From an uncultured Veillonella sp. (lineage in GTDB: Bacteria > Bacillota > Negativicutes > Veillonellales > Veillonellaceae): 64,000 nt of DNA. The position numbers and the translations under genes were made by a program. Below the pieces are notes generated by a model. That model was not told the DNA's origin, did no database searches, and saw only the letters and a program-made list of their open reading frames with translations. The DNA lies in the NCBI RefSeq assembly GCF_934190855.1, contig NZ_CAKPTN010000001.1:1-64000 (forward strand), given 5' to 3'. Shown piece by piece: positions 44,922 through 55,650 of this stretch. Position 1 is the first letter of the stretch, and every line of letters starts with the position of its first letter.

Positions 44922-46620
44922 ACAGGCATTACAAGATACGATTAACAGCGGTGGTTTGCCAGCTGGGGAATATCCAGAAATCGTTCTCGAAGTGCCACCT
45001 CAAAAAGAATTCGGTGATTTTTCTACAAATATCGCTATGCAATCCGCTCGTGTAGCTCGTCAAAACCCTCGTGCTATTGCAGAGGCTTTGATTAGCCATA
45101 TGAATTTTGATTGGCTTGAACGTGCAGAGGTTGCTGGCGCAGGTTTCATTAACTTCTTCTTGAAATCTGATATGGTATACGATACGTTGAAAGCCATTTT
45201 AAATGCTGGCGAACAGTATGGTGTTCAACCATTGCGTGCACGTGATACGATTCAAGTAGAGTACGTAAGTGCGAACCCAACAGGTCCGTTGCATGTCGGT
45301 CATGGTCGTGGTGCTGCCTATGGTAGTGCCCTAGTAAACTTGTTGCGTGCAGCAGGTTACAATGTACAATCCGAGTACTACATCAATGATGCGGGCAACC
45401 AAATCGATAATATGGCTATTTCCATTGAGTACCGTTTCCAAGAGTTGCAAGGTGCTACACTAGTGTTCCCACCTAAGCGCAACGAAGACGGTTCCATGCC
45501 TGAATTCGATATTCCAGAAGGAGCTCTTGTGTTCCCTGAAAATGGCTACCGTGGTCCTGATATTATCGAAACTGCAAAAGCGATTGCAGAACGGGAAGGC
45601 TTTGATAAATTGAATGCTATGAACGAAGCAGATCGCATTGCCTTGTTCAAAGAGGAAGGTCTTAAAGAAAAACTAGCTCGCCTAGAAGAAACATTGAGAA
45701 ACTTCCGCGTTACTTTTGATAATTGGTTCTCTGAACGTACAGTTCACGAAACTGAGGAAATTCATCATTCCGTAGAGGCTTTAAAGGCTCTCGGTAAAGT
45801 GTATGAAAAAGACGGTGCTTTGTGGTTGAAATCTACTGATTATGGTGACGATAAAGACCGTGTTGTTATTCGTGATAATGGCGTTCCTACATACTTAGCG
45901 GCAGATATTGCATACCACCGCAGCAAATATGATCGTGGATTTAAAGAAATGATTGATATTTGGGGTGCTGACCACCATGGTTATGTATGCCGTGTGAAAG
46001 CTGCTATGGCTGCTTTCGGTTATGATCCAGACCAATTAACTGTATTGTTATTACAAATGGTAGCATTGTTCCGCGATGGGGAACTCGTTAAATTATCTAA
46101 ACGTAGTGGCGATAGCGTTACATTAGATGAGTTGATTGATGAAGTAGGTGTAGATGCATCTCGTTACTTCTTCTTGATGCGTTCCTTAGATAGCCAACTT
46201 GATTTTGATATTAATTTGGCGAAATCTCGCAGCAATGATAACCCAGTGTATTATATCCAATATGCTCATGCTCGTATTCACAGCATTTACAACCAAGTGC
46301 GTGAAGCTGGCATCGCATTTGGCGATTATAGTGAAACTGATTTCACAACGCTTACAAGCGAAATGGAATTAGAATTAATTAAGAAATTAGCTGAATATCC
46401 AGAAGAGGTAGTTCAATCTGCTGAACATCGTGCACCTCATCGTATTGCTCGTTACTTATACGATTTGGCAAGCATGTTCCATTCGTTCTATCGTCAAGGT
46501 CGTATCATTGGCGTAGATCCAGCGTTGCAACAAGCTCGTCTAGGATTAATCACAGCGATTGCCCTCGTACTTCGTCAAGGCTTGGGTATTTTAGGTATTT
46601 CCGCTCCGGAAAAAATGTAA
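44887..46620 (+). CDS. argS: Arginyl-tRNA synthetase
   Basis: Class I synthetase charging tRNA-Arg. It contains an N-terminal Add-1 domain, the HIGH-type motif PTGPLHVGHGRG near residue 133, and KLSKRSGD as the KMSKS counterpart near 397. The C-terminal DALR anticodon-binding domain ends the protein. GGAGG lies 9 bases before ATG 44887; ATG 44893 is also possible. Confidence 0.96.
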   Translation: MEMKEILKSGIEQALQDTINSGGLPAGEYPEIVLEVPPQKEFGDFSTNIAMQSARVARQNPRAIAEALISHMNFDWLERAEVAGAGFINFFLKSDMVYDTLKAILNAGEQYGVQPLRARDTIQVEYVSANPTGPLHVGHGRGAAYGSALVNLLRAAGYNVQSEYYINDAGNQIDNMAISIEYRFQELQGATLVFPPKRNEDGSMPEFDIPEGALVFPENGYRGPDIIETAKAIAEREGFDKLNAMNEADRIALFKEEGLKEKLARLEETLRNFRVTFDNWFSERTVHETEEIHHSVEALKALGKVYEKDGALWLKSTDYGDDKDRVVIRDNGVPTYLAADIAYHRSKYDRGFKEMIDIWGADHHGYVCRVKAAMAAFGYDPDQLTVLLLQMVALFRDGELVKLSKRSGDSVTLDELIDEVGVDASRYFFLMRSLDSQLDFDINLAKSRSNDNPVYYIQYAHARIHSIYNQVREAGIAFGDYSETDFTTLTSEMELELIKKLAEYPEEVVQSAEHRAPHRIARYLYDLASMFHSFYRQGRIIGVDPALQQARLGLITAIALVLRQGLGILGISAPEKM

Positions 46621-46623
46621 TAG

Positions 46624-48246
<1,623 letters not shown>

Positions 48247-48288
48247 ACTACCATTCTACTGTTAGTAGTAAATCTGTTGTAGTACGTA

Positions 48289-48333
48289 AAAAGAAGAAAG
48301 ATGCTCAGAAATGAGCATCTTTCTTCTTTTTTA
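48289..48333 (+). terminator. Terminator of the argS-pyrG unit
   Basis: AAAAGAAGAAAGATGCTCA and TGAGCATCTTTCTTCTTTT, perfect 19-bp arms with a 4-base loop, followed by a T-run. Confidence 0.92.
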
Positions 48334-48502
48334 TTCATAGCGAAAAATGTTGAAAAAACATATCGATAAATTTAAAAATAACACTTGCAATATTGAATGA
48401 TATTTGTTATTATATAGACAAAGATAGATATAGATATGGTGTTAAGTGCACCAATATAAATATAATCGTTACACTTTGAAACTCAAACAAGGAGGACATG
48501 AC

Positions 48503-49066
48503 ATGTCTATTATCGGTAAACAACTTCCTGAATTTACACTTGATGCTTTCAAAAAACCTGAATTGGTAAAAGTAAGCACTGCAGACGTGTTGGGTAAATG
48601 GTCTGTATTCGTATTCTATCCAGCAGATTTCACATTCGTGTGCCCTACTGAATTGGAAGACGTACAAAACTCCTATGCAGAGTTGAAAGAATTGGGTTGC
48701 GAAGTTTACTCCGTATCTTGTGACTCCGAATTCGTTCACAAAGCATGGTCCGATGCTTCTCCAACTATCAATAAAATTGAGTACTACATGTTAGCTGACA
48801 AAAAACATGAATTAGCTGACTTCTTCGATGTATTCCAAGAAGAATCCGCTATGGCTTACCGTGGTACTTTCGTAGTAGATCCAGAAGGCTTCGTACGTAC
48901 AGCTGAAATCCATGACATGGGTATTGGCCGTTCCGCTGAAGAATTGGTTCGTAAAGTACAAGCTGCTCAATTCGTAGCTAAACATGGCGACCAAGTGTGC
49001 CCTGCACGTTGGAAACCAGGTAAAGACACTTTGAAACCAGGTCTTGATCTTGTAGGTAAAATCTAA
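48503..49066 (+). CDS. ahpC: AhpC-type 2-Cys peroxiredoxin
   Basis: Reduces hydrogen peroxide and organic peroxides. Peroxidatic Cys47 lies in FTFVCPTE and resolving Cys166 in QVCPARW. The ORF begins at ATG 48503 after AAGGAGG; length 187 aa is typical. No ahpF reductase follows; an alternative reductant must be encoded elsewhere. A fast response to oxygen would suit this anaerobe. Confidence 0.95.
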   Translation: MSIIGKQLPEFTLDAFKKPELVKVSTADVLGKWSVFVFYPADFTFVCPTELEDVQNSYAELKELGCEVYSVSCDSEFVHKAWSDASPTINKIEYYMLADKKHELADFFDVFQEESAMAYRGTFVVDPEGFVRTAEIHDMGIGRSAEELVRKVQAAQFVAKHGDQVCPARWKPGKDTLKPGLDLVGKI

Positions 49067-49135
49067 TTTAGAAACCTATACTTAAATGCTAGAGTAATCT
49101 AGACAACTCCTCAAATGACAAAAACACGGGCGCGC

Positions 49136-49193
49136 ATCGTTTTCCTGACGATACGGTAAGTCCCAATACCAGATGAACCCTCTCCAATTCATC
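49136..49193 (+). ncRNA. Possible structured 3' UTR or small RNA after ahpC
   Basis: Three short hairpins in a row (ATCGT/ACGAT at 49136-49152, GGTA/TACC at 49155-49170, GATGAA/TTCATC at 49172-49193) precede the ahpC terminator. There is no ORF in this 160-base stretch, whose base composition is less AT-rich than its surroundings. A 3'-derived small RNA is possible, but this is weak evidence. Confidence 0.25.
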
Positions 49194-49231
49194 ATGGTAA
49201 ACCTCATATAACAAACTACAAACTATACGCA

Positions 49232-49263
49232 AAAGGACTGGCCTTCGGGCTGGTCCTTTTGTG
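49232..49263 (+). terminator. Terminator downstream of ahpC
   Basis: AAAAGGACTGGCC and GGCTGGTCCTTTT pair with two G-U pairs around a stable TTCG loop, about 165 bases after the ahpC stop. Confidence 0.85.
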
Positions 49264-49436
49264 TTGTCTATATCCCTTTATAAAAGTAGGAAATAAGTTC
49301 TTGCTTTTTTGATTTGAGTGGTCTATAATGAAATTAATTCCTAGTGATATACAAGGTTTTATAAATATAGTATAACAAGTGCTTTATAACATGGGGTGTG
49401 TTAGCGCACTAACTTTTACAAAGAGAGGCAGGATAT

Positions 49437-49886
49437 ATGAGGATTTCCACAAAAGGTCGTTATGCATTGATGGTTCTCATCGATTTAGCAGAGCAAGGTC
49501 AAGATAAACCCGTTTCCTTGCGATCTGTGGCGGAACGACAAGGCATTTCTGAAAAATACCTAGAAGGTATCGTAGCTCGTTTGGGTGCTGCAAACCTAGT
49601 GGATAGTATTCGCGGTAAATATGGCGGCTATCGATTATCTAAAAGCCCTAAAGAGTACACAATTATTGAAATTTTGCTTGCTACAGAGGAATCTATGGCT
49701 ATCATTTCCACCCTCGATGAAGGGGTGAGTACTGATACAGTAATCAACGAACGTACCGTTGGTTTCTGGGCAGGATTACAAAACTATATTCATGATTATT
49801 TAGAAAACGTAACTCTTCAAGATGTAATTGACGGAACTTACGCTAAACTTGATACAAAATATGATAATTGGGATGGTTCTATTTAA
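49437..49886 (+). CDS. cymR: Rrf2-family regulator, CymR-like
   Basis: A winged-helix repressor of the Rrf2 family: MRISTKGRYALMVLIDLA start, SLRSVAERQGISEKYLEGI recognition region, GKYGGYRLSK wing. It has no cysteine at all, so it cannot hold the Fe-S cluster of IscR. This points to CymR, which controls cysteine metabolism with CysK. The cysK gene follows after 15 bases, in support. The symbol is inferred. Confidence 0.85.
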   Translation: MRISTKGRYALMVLIDLAEQGQDKPVSLRSVAERQGISEKYLEGIVARLGAANLVDSIRGKYGGYRLSKSPKEYTIIEILLATEESMAIISTLDEGVSTDTVINERTVGFWAGLQNYIHDYLENVTLQDVIDGTYAKLDTKYDNWDGSI

Positions 49887-49901
49887 TAAGGAGTGACCAC
49901 T

Positions 49902-50837
49902 ATGTCTAAAATTGCTAAATCTTTTGTTGAATTAATTGGTAAAACACCGTTATTGGCGGCTACACGTTTTGGTGCTAAATTTGGTGCAGAAGCAAATATC
50001 TTCGCTAAATTGGAATACTTCAATCCAGGTGGCTCTGTAAAAGACCGTATCGCAGCAGCGATTATTCAAGCAGCTGTTGAGTCTGGTGAATTACAACCAG
50101 GCGGTACAATCGTAGAAGCTACATCTGGTAACACAGGTATTGGCTTATCTGCTGTTGGTGCAGCACTTGGCTATAAAGTAGTTATCGTAATGCCTGAAAC
50201 AATGTCCATCGAACGCCGCAAATTGATGCTCGGCTATGGTGCTCAACTTGTATTGACTGATGGCTCTCTTGGTATGAAAGGCGCTATTGCAAAGGCTAAA
50301 GAAATTGTAACTGCTACAGCTGGTGCCATCGAAGCAGGTCAATTCGTAAACCAAGCTAACCCTACAATTCACTACAGAACTACAGGTCCTGAAATCTGGC
50401 AAGATACTGATGGTGCAGTAGATATCTATGTAGCAGGTGTTGGTACAGGTGGTACTTTAACAGGTGCAGGTCGCTACTTGAAAGAACAAAACCCTGATGT
50501 TAAAGTTGTGGCTGTGGAACCAACTGATTCCCCAGTATTGTCCAATGGTAAACCTGGTCCTCATAAAATCCAAGGCTTAGGCGCTGGCTTCATTCCAGAT
50601 ACTTTGGACACTAATATTTACGATGAAGTAATCCAAGTTACTAACGAAGACGCATTTGCTACATCTCAAGCATTTGGTCATACAGAAGGCGTATTGGTAG
50701 GCATTTCCTCTGGTGCAGCTCTTTGGGCCGCTCAAGAATTGGCAAAACGCCCTGAAAACAAAGGTAAAAATATTGTAGTAATTCTTCCTGATACAGGCGA
50801 ACGCTATTTGTCTACAGCTTTATTCCCTGAAGTATAA
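49902..50837 (+). CDS. cysK: Cysteine synthase A (O-acetylserine sulfhydrylase)
   Basis: Makes cysteine from O-acetylserine and sulfide with pyridoxal phosphate. The PLP lysine is Lys47 in PGGSVKDR, the substrate loop is EATSGNTGIG and the phosphate-binding glycine loop GVGTGGTLTG. Start ATG 49902 follows AAGGAG. In Firmicutes CysK also binds CymR to sense O-acetylserine, and the gene pair fits that. Confidence 0.95.
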   Translation: MSKIAKSFVELIGKTPLLAATRFGAKFGAEANIFAKLEYFNPGGSVKDRIAAAIIQAAVESGELQPGGTIVEATSGNTGIGLSAVGAALGYKVVIVMPETMSIERRKLMLGYGAQLVLTDGSLGMKGAIAKAKEIVTATAGAIEAGQFVNQANPTIHYRTTGPEIWQDTDGAVDIYVAGVGTGGTLTGAGRYLKEQNPDVKVVAVEPTDSPVLSNGKPGPHKIQGLGAGFIPDTLDTNIYDEVIQVTNEDAFATSQAFGHTEGVLVGISSGAALWAAQELAKRPENKGKNIVVILPDTGERYLSTALFPEV

Positions 50838-50883
50838 TAGAATATGATTGGTGAAAGCAGAGAATTTGCTTTCCTAAAATAAC

Positions 50884-50912
50884 AAGGCCCCTCGTTTAGA
50901 GGGGCTTTTTCT
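50884..50912 (+). terminator. Terminator of cysK
   Basis: GCCCCTC (50887-50893) and GAGGGGC (50899-50905) flank a 5-base loop, followed by TTTTTCTTG. Confidence 0.85.
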
Positions 50913-50959
50913 TGTTTAACACACTTAGGAGTTGTTTTATGGGAATTTGATCCGGCATA

Positions 50960-50989
50960 AAGAAAAAGGAGCTACTAGGTAGCTCCTTT
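50960..50989 (-). terminator. Terminator of the coiled-coil/tannase-like gene
   Basis: AAAGGAGCTAC and GTAGCTCCTTT surround a 3-base loop. On the minus strand the stem runs into TTTTTCTTTATG. Confidence 0.85.
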
Positions 50990-51016
50990 AATGTTATGGT
51001 AAGTATTTAGTTGTAA

Positions 51017-54000
51017 TTATCTACCGTTTTTAACGATATTGTCCATCCAGTTGAATAATTCGTCTAAATCGTAGTCACCAGAATGGGTTACATCAAATGG
51101 TGTAGCCATATCTACTTTATACCCAAGGTTTTGAGCACGTGTGCCAACGATCAATGGAATTGCTACAGATGTATTGCTATCAGCTGTACCGTAGCGGATA
51201 CGATAGAACTGTGCATTTGTCGCTGCCGGAGAACCGAGATAGTTCATCGGGTTCATCATAGTAACAATCTTAGCATTTTGTACGTATGCCTCTGGATTAG
51301 ATGTTGTATCATGTAAAGCTGCAGTAATTGTAAAGTGGTTATTATCTGTTGTGCTTGTACCGAATAAGTTATTCTCACCAGTATCATTAAAACGGGAATC
51401 GAATGCACCTGGTTCTTTTGAACGGCTTACAAATTGGTTATAAGCTTCCCAGTTAATATCTTTGATGGTGCCTGTTTTACTATCGCGTATGAGATAGGTA
51501 TGTTTAGATAAATCAGTACCTTTAGCTTGTGCCTTGTTAGCGGCTGCAACGATAAATTCTTTCACATAGTTTTTGAAAGTACCATTACCATTTTTGTCGA
51601 GTTTCAACACACGACCTACAGAGTCACGTAATTGTAAGTTATTTACGTAATCTGGGAAGTGTTCACTTAACAAATTGGAATAAGCCACATCATCAGCACT
51701 CAAGTTTACACGTTGCATTGTGCGTTTTGGAGGTGCAGGCGTACCGCCTACGTTTGCTTGTGGCAATTCTCCTGGGGTCATAGTCACTTTGTTAAAGGAT
51801 GTAATACCGTTATAGTTCCATTCGTAAGCCATATCTGCCGCATCAAGGTTAGTGATAGGGGCGTACGCAGAGACCGCGTATACATTCGTTGCCGCTGTAG
51901 CTGCGCCTAATGCTTGTAAATATGGTTGGAAGTCGGAGCTGTTACCAGCAGCACCTTGTAACAAGGATACAGCACCACCAGCACTTGTACCATTTGTAAT
52001 AATGCGGTTTGCATTACCAGGCATAGTGGAATCGTTGGCATGTAAGTATGCTGTAGCAGCTTGTAAGTCAACGATTACTGCTGGTGCTTTGCCGATGAAG
52101 TTACCATCGGATGCTTTGTTTGTGCGGCCACGTGTAGCTGGGGAAGCTACTACATAACCACGAGACAATGCGTAAAGAACACTGTTAGGTTTGCCATTTT
52201 CAACTTTAGGTGTCATAGCTTGGCTTGGCATGTAACCACCTACCGCATTTGGCATGAAGATAGGGGCTGTTTGCGTATTGTAACCATTTACAGTGCCGTT
52301 GTTAAAGTATTCTTCCGGTACATAAATGTTCATGTACTGTTGATCGATATCGATAGGATTAGCCACGTAAGGGATATATTCGAAGGCGCGATATTTGATT
52401 TCCTTGTTATCTACTGTTGTAGACATGGATTCATAATTTTTCACGTCGAAGGCAAGGCTAATCTTTGAAGATGCATCAGCTTGCAATGGTGGTTCCATTG
52501 GTTGGGAAAGAATATCTTTCTCTTCTGTTACACCAGATCCTTTGGTGGATGCTTCGTTACGAGCATCTACATAGGATTGAGGTAATTTACTTTCTTGAGC
52601 TTGTTGAGCTTCTGCTTCAGCTTTAGCTTTAGCTTCTGCCTCAGCCTGAGTTTTAGCAGCAGCCTCTGCTTCGGCTTTAGCTTTTGCCTCTGCTTCAGCT
52701 TGTGCTTTAGCCTTAGCTTCGGCTTCGGCTTTAGCTTTTGCTTCGGCCTCAGCTTGTGCTTTAGCAGCAGCTTCCGCTTCTTCTTTTGCTAATTGCTCAG
52801 CAGCTAAACGTTCTTGTTCCTCTTTAATCGCAGCTTGTCTTGCCATTTCTGCTTGTTGGGCCGCGATACGTTCTTGCTCTGCTTTGATAGCTGCTTCACG
52901 TTCAGCTTTAGCTTGCTCAGCCGCGATACGTTCTTGTTCTGCTTTTAGTGCGGCTTGACGTTGCGCTTCCGCTTGTTCTGCCGCAATACGCTGCTGTTCC
53001 GCTTGTTGAGCAGCGATACGCTCTTGCTCAGCCTTTAGAGCTGCTTGACGTTCTGCTTCTGCTTTAGCAGCAGCTTCTGCACGTTGACGCGCAGCTTCTT
53101 CAGCAGCTAAACGTTCTTCCTCAGCTTGTTGAGCAAGGATTCGTTCACGTTCTGCTTTTAAAGCAGCTTGGCGTTGAGCTTCAGCTTGTTCAGCAGCGAT
53201 ACGCTCTTGTTCAGCTTTTAGAGCCGCTTGGCGTTGAGCCTCAGCTTGCTCAGCCGCAATACGTTGTTGTTCCGCTTGTTGAGCTACAATACGCTCTTGC
53301 TCTGCACGTAAAGCTGCTTGGCGTTGAGCCTCAGCTTGTTCAGCTGCAATACGTTGTTGCTCTGCTTGTTGAGCAGCGATACGCTCTTGTTCAGCTTTTA
53401 GAGCCGCTTGGCGTTGAGCCTCAGCTTGCTCAGCAGCTATACGTTGTTGCTCAGCTTGTTGAGCTGCAATACGTTCTTGTTCAGCTTTTAAAGCCGCTTG
53501 GCGTTGAGCCTCAGCTTGTTCAGCAGCGATACGTTGTTGCTCCGCTTGTTGAGCTGCAATACGTTCTTGTTCAGCTTTTAAAGCCGCTTGGCGTTGAGCC
53601 TCAGCTTGCTCAGCAGCGATACGCTGTTGCTCTGCTTGTTGAGCAGCGATACGCTCTTGTTCGGCACGTAAAGCTGCTTGACGTTGAGCCTCAGCTTGCT
53701 CGGCAGCTTGACGTTGTGCTTCTGCAATACGTGCTCGCTCTGCTTGTTGAGCTGCAATCCGCTCTTGTTCTGCTCTTAATGCAGCTTGTTGCGCCGCACG
53801 TTGTTGCTCGGCTTGCATTGTTGCTTGACGTTGAGCTTCAGCTTGTTGTTGAGCTATACGTTGCTGTTCCTCTTGCATTGCCGCCTGACGTTGAGCTTCG
53901 GCTTGTTGCTGGGCCATACGTTGCTGTTCAGCTTGAATCGCCATTTGACGTTGTTGTTCAGCGAGAATTGCAGCTTGACGTTGAGCCTCGGCTTGTTTTT

Positions 54001-54766
54001 GGGCAGCCATTTGTTGATCAACTTGAACTACGCCACTTTGTTTAGCTGCTTCTTCTGCCTCTAGTTGAGCGATTCTTTCACGTTCAGCACGTTGAATATC
54101 GCGGATAGTCAATTTTTGTTTAGCTACAACGGCTTTAGTTGTCGTTGTATTAGCAACTGTTAAAGGCATAGTAGATTGTTCTTGTACAACTACAGGCGTA
54201 CGTTGTACTTGTGTAGTTTGAATTTGTTGCTTCCCATCCACTTGCTTTTGTACAGTAACAGGCTCTGTTTTTCGTTGTACATTCATTAAGCTGTGCATAG
54301 CCAATGTTGGCTCCATAACAGTATTAGTTTGTTTATTAACAACGTATTGTGGTTGAGAAACCGCCATATGCTGCTGAGACAAAGCTTTTGCCGTATCTGT
54401 TACTGGTACCGGACGTACACGAGGGATCAACGGTGTTACCTTTGAAGGCGCTTGCGTTGTTACAGTTCTAACTATTTGCGCTTGCATCACCGGCTGTGTT
54501 TGCATTGGTACAATTTGTTGTGTCTGTGCAGGTGCTTGTTGTTGAGTAACAACAGTTGTTTGTGCAATTGGTGGGGTAGGCTGAGTTACTACAGGTCGTA
54601 CGACTGGGGCCCCTACATTCGTAGTGGCTTGAGTCGTTGATTCAGTGGTAGTATTCGAACCTACTAAATCATTCATGTTGAGTGTAGGGGCTGCGTGGGC
54701 AACACCACCCAACGCTGCTGCTGCAAAAAATGCGGCAGTGACCTTACGTTTCCTAGATGATTTCAT
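51017..54766 (-). CDS. Secreted coiled-coil protein fused to a tannase-like alpha/beta hydrolase
   Basis: Residues 1-25 are a Sec signal peptide (cleavage after AHA). Residues about 26-230 are rich in Gln, Thr, Val and Pro. Residues about 230-725 are an Ala/Glu/Gln/Arg coiled coil, much of it built from 30-residue units (core AEQAEAQRQAALKAEQERIA) and ending in AEAEAKAKAEAE-type segments. From about residue 770 it matches the subtype-B tannase fold: NIYVPEEYF, SPATRGR, and a GTSAGG elbow with Ser928. Asp1196 (in GTAD) and His1228 (in THSGDYDLDELF) complete a plausible triad; the Asp-His spacing of 32 equals that in Lactobacillus plantarum tannase. The coiled coil may span or anchor in the periplasm. 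True substrate unknown. Confidence 0.85.
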   Translation of the reverse strand: MKSSRKRKVTAAFFAAAALGGVAHAAPTLNMNDLVGSNTTTESTTQATTNVGAPVVRPVVTQPTPPIAQTTVVTQQQAPAQTQQIVPMQTQPVMQAQIVRTVTTQAPSKVTPLIPRVRPVPVTDTAKALSQQHMAVSQPQYVVNKQTNTVMEPTLAMHSLMNVQRKTEPVTVQKQVDGKQQIQTTQVQRTPVVVQEQSTMPLTVANTTTTKAVVAKQKLTIRDIQRAERERIAQLEAEEAAKQSGVVQVDQQMAAQKQAEAQRQAAILAEQQRQMAIQAEQQRMAQQQAEAQRQAAMQEEQQRIAQQQAEAQRQATMQAEQQRAAQQAALRAEQERIAAQQAERARIAEAQRQAAEQAEAQRQAALRAEQERIAAQQAEQQRIAAEQAEAQRQAALKAEQERIAAQQAEQQRIAAEQAEAQRQAALKAEQERIAAQQAEQQRIAAEQAEAQRQAALKAEQERIAAQQAEQQRIAAEQAEAQRQAALRAEQERIVAQQAEQQRIAAEQAEAQRQAALKAEQERIAAEQAEAQRQAALKAERERILAQQAEEERLAAEEAARQRAEAAAKAEAERQAALKAEQERIAAQQAEQQRIAAEQAEAQRQAALKAEQERIAAEQAKAEREAAIKAEQERIAAQQAEMARQAAIKEEQERLAAEQLAKEEAEAAAKAQAEAEAKAKAEAEAKAKAQAEAEAKAKAEAEAAAKTQAEAEAKAKAEAEAQQAQESKLPQSYVDARNEASTKGSGVTEEKDILSQPMEPPLQADASSKISLAFDVKNYESMSTTVDNKEIKYRAFEYIPYVANPIDIDQQYMNIYVPEEYFNNGTVNGYNTQTAPIFMPNAVGGYMPSQAMTPKVENGKPNSVLYALSRGYVVASPATRGRTNKASDGNFIGKAPAVIVDLQAATAYLHANDSTMPGNANRIITNGTSAGGAVSLLQGAAGNSSDFQPYLQALGAATAATNVYAVSAYAPITNLDAADMAYEWNYNGITSFNKVTMTPGELPQANVGGTPAPPKRTMQRVNLSADDVAYSNLLSEHFPDYVNNLQLRDSVGRVLKLDKNGNGTFKNYVKEFIVAAANKAQAKGTDLSKHTYLIRDSKTGTIKDINWEAYNQFVSRSKEPGAFDSRFNDTGENNLFGTSTTDNNHFTITAALHDTTSNPEAYVQNAKIVTMMNPMNYLGSPAATNAQFYRIRYGTADSNTSVAIPLIVGTRAQNLGYKVDMATPFDVTHSGDYDLDELFNWMDNIVKNGR
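52870..53750 (-). repeat. 90-bp tandem repeats coding for the coiled coil
   Basis: The motif beginning GCTTGGCGTTGAGCC recurs at 90-base steps near 53221, 53311, 53401, 53491, 53581 and 53671, with more diverged units on both sides. Each unit codes for 30 residues in frame. Such arrays change copy number easily between strains. Confidence 0.85.
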
Positions 54767-55057
54767 GAATTACTCTCCGAACTAGAATTGAAATAATAAT
54801 TTATAATTTTAAAATTTATTTATATTTATATAGTTTAACATAAACCGATATATTTGTACAATTTGTGGAAATATTGATGATTACTGGATAGGCGTAAATA
54901 AGGTAAAGTTTTAAAAGTATAATTAAATTTAAAGTACACAGGATATTAAATATTGCCTTTAGTAATTTCAAGATACGTTTTCTTATGTATACATTTTTCA
55001 ATATAATATGATATGCTTTTTGTAATTTAACTGAGTTTTAATTATAAAGGAGAGAGC

Positions 55058-55642
55058 ATGTTTAGAAAATTCTTATTAGTGTGTATGGTGCTAGGTTCTT
55101 TCACCATGCAGATACAGGCTATATCGATTAATGAACTGAATGGATCACCACAGTTTAAAAATGTATATCAAAAAACCGATTCCTATCAAGGTACTTATCC
55201 AAAGGATAGGCTAATAAACTATTTAAATACTTACTCTGTAGAATCACTAGAATACGCAGCGCCACATTATAAATTAAAAGGTACTTTTTATACCGTTTAT
55301 AAATATACTCGTGGCACGTTTATTACTGAATATGAAATAACGGCTACGTATAATACTAATTATTCATTAGGTTCTTTAATACATGCCAGTCAAATGGTAC
55401 CGCCATCCCCATCTATGTATGCGGTTATAAAGGCAGCACAAGATGATTCTGGCATACAAATCGACTTACGAGAAGTGAAGCGATTTAATGGGGATGGTAC
55501 TGAGGTTAGTAGTACAGTTCCTTTAGTACATCAAGTACGACCTTTAGATCGTAGTCGTTCAGATGAAAACCTCTTTGCTGTAGCAGATGCTATGTTTGCA
55601 CTTGCATATCAGCAACATTTCGATGATATTGTCGTGAAATGA
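55058..55642 (+). CDS. Secreted protein of unknown function, pair member 1
   Basis: A signal peptide (FRKFLLVCMVLGSFTMQIQA) is followed by about 175 residues with no recognised domain. It has a mixed beta/alpha look, with the stretches ATYNTNYSLGSLIHASQM, AAQDDSGIQI and a C-terminus FDDIVVK. It is related to the next gene, with which its stop nearly overlaps. AAGGAGAGAG precedes ATG. Confidence 0.75.
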   Translation: MFRKFLLVCMVLGSFTMQIQAISINELNGSPQFKNVYQKTDSYQGTYPKDRLINYLNTYSVESLEYAAPHYKLKGTFYTVYKYTRGTFITEYEITATYNTNYSLGSLIHASQMVPPSPSMYAVIKAAQDDSGIQIDLREVKRFNGDGTEVSSTVPLVHQVRPLDRSRSDENLFAVADAMFALAYQQHFDDIVVK

Positions 55643-55650
55643 GGTGCCTT

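Noticed and set aside
52870-53750. CRISPR array
   Set aside because: Regular 90-bp repeats without unique spacers, lying inside a long reading frame with coiled-coil coding.
52595-54064. Plus-strand Leu/Ser-rich frames opposite the coiled-coil gene
   Set aside because: They mirror the repetitive Ala/Glu/Gln codons on the minus strand; low-complexity hydrophobic composition is a by-product.
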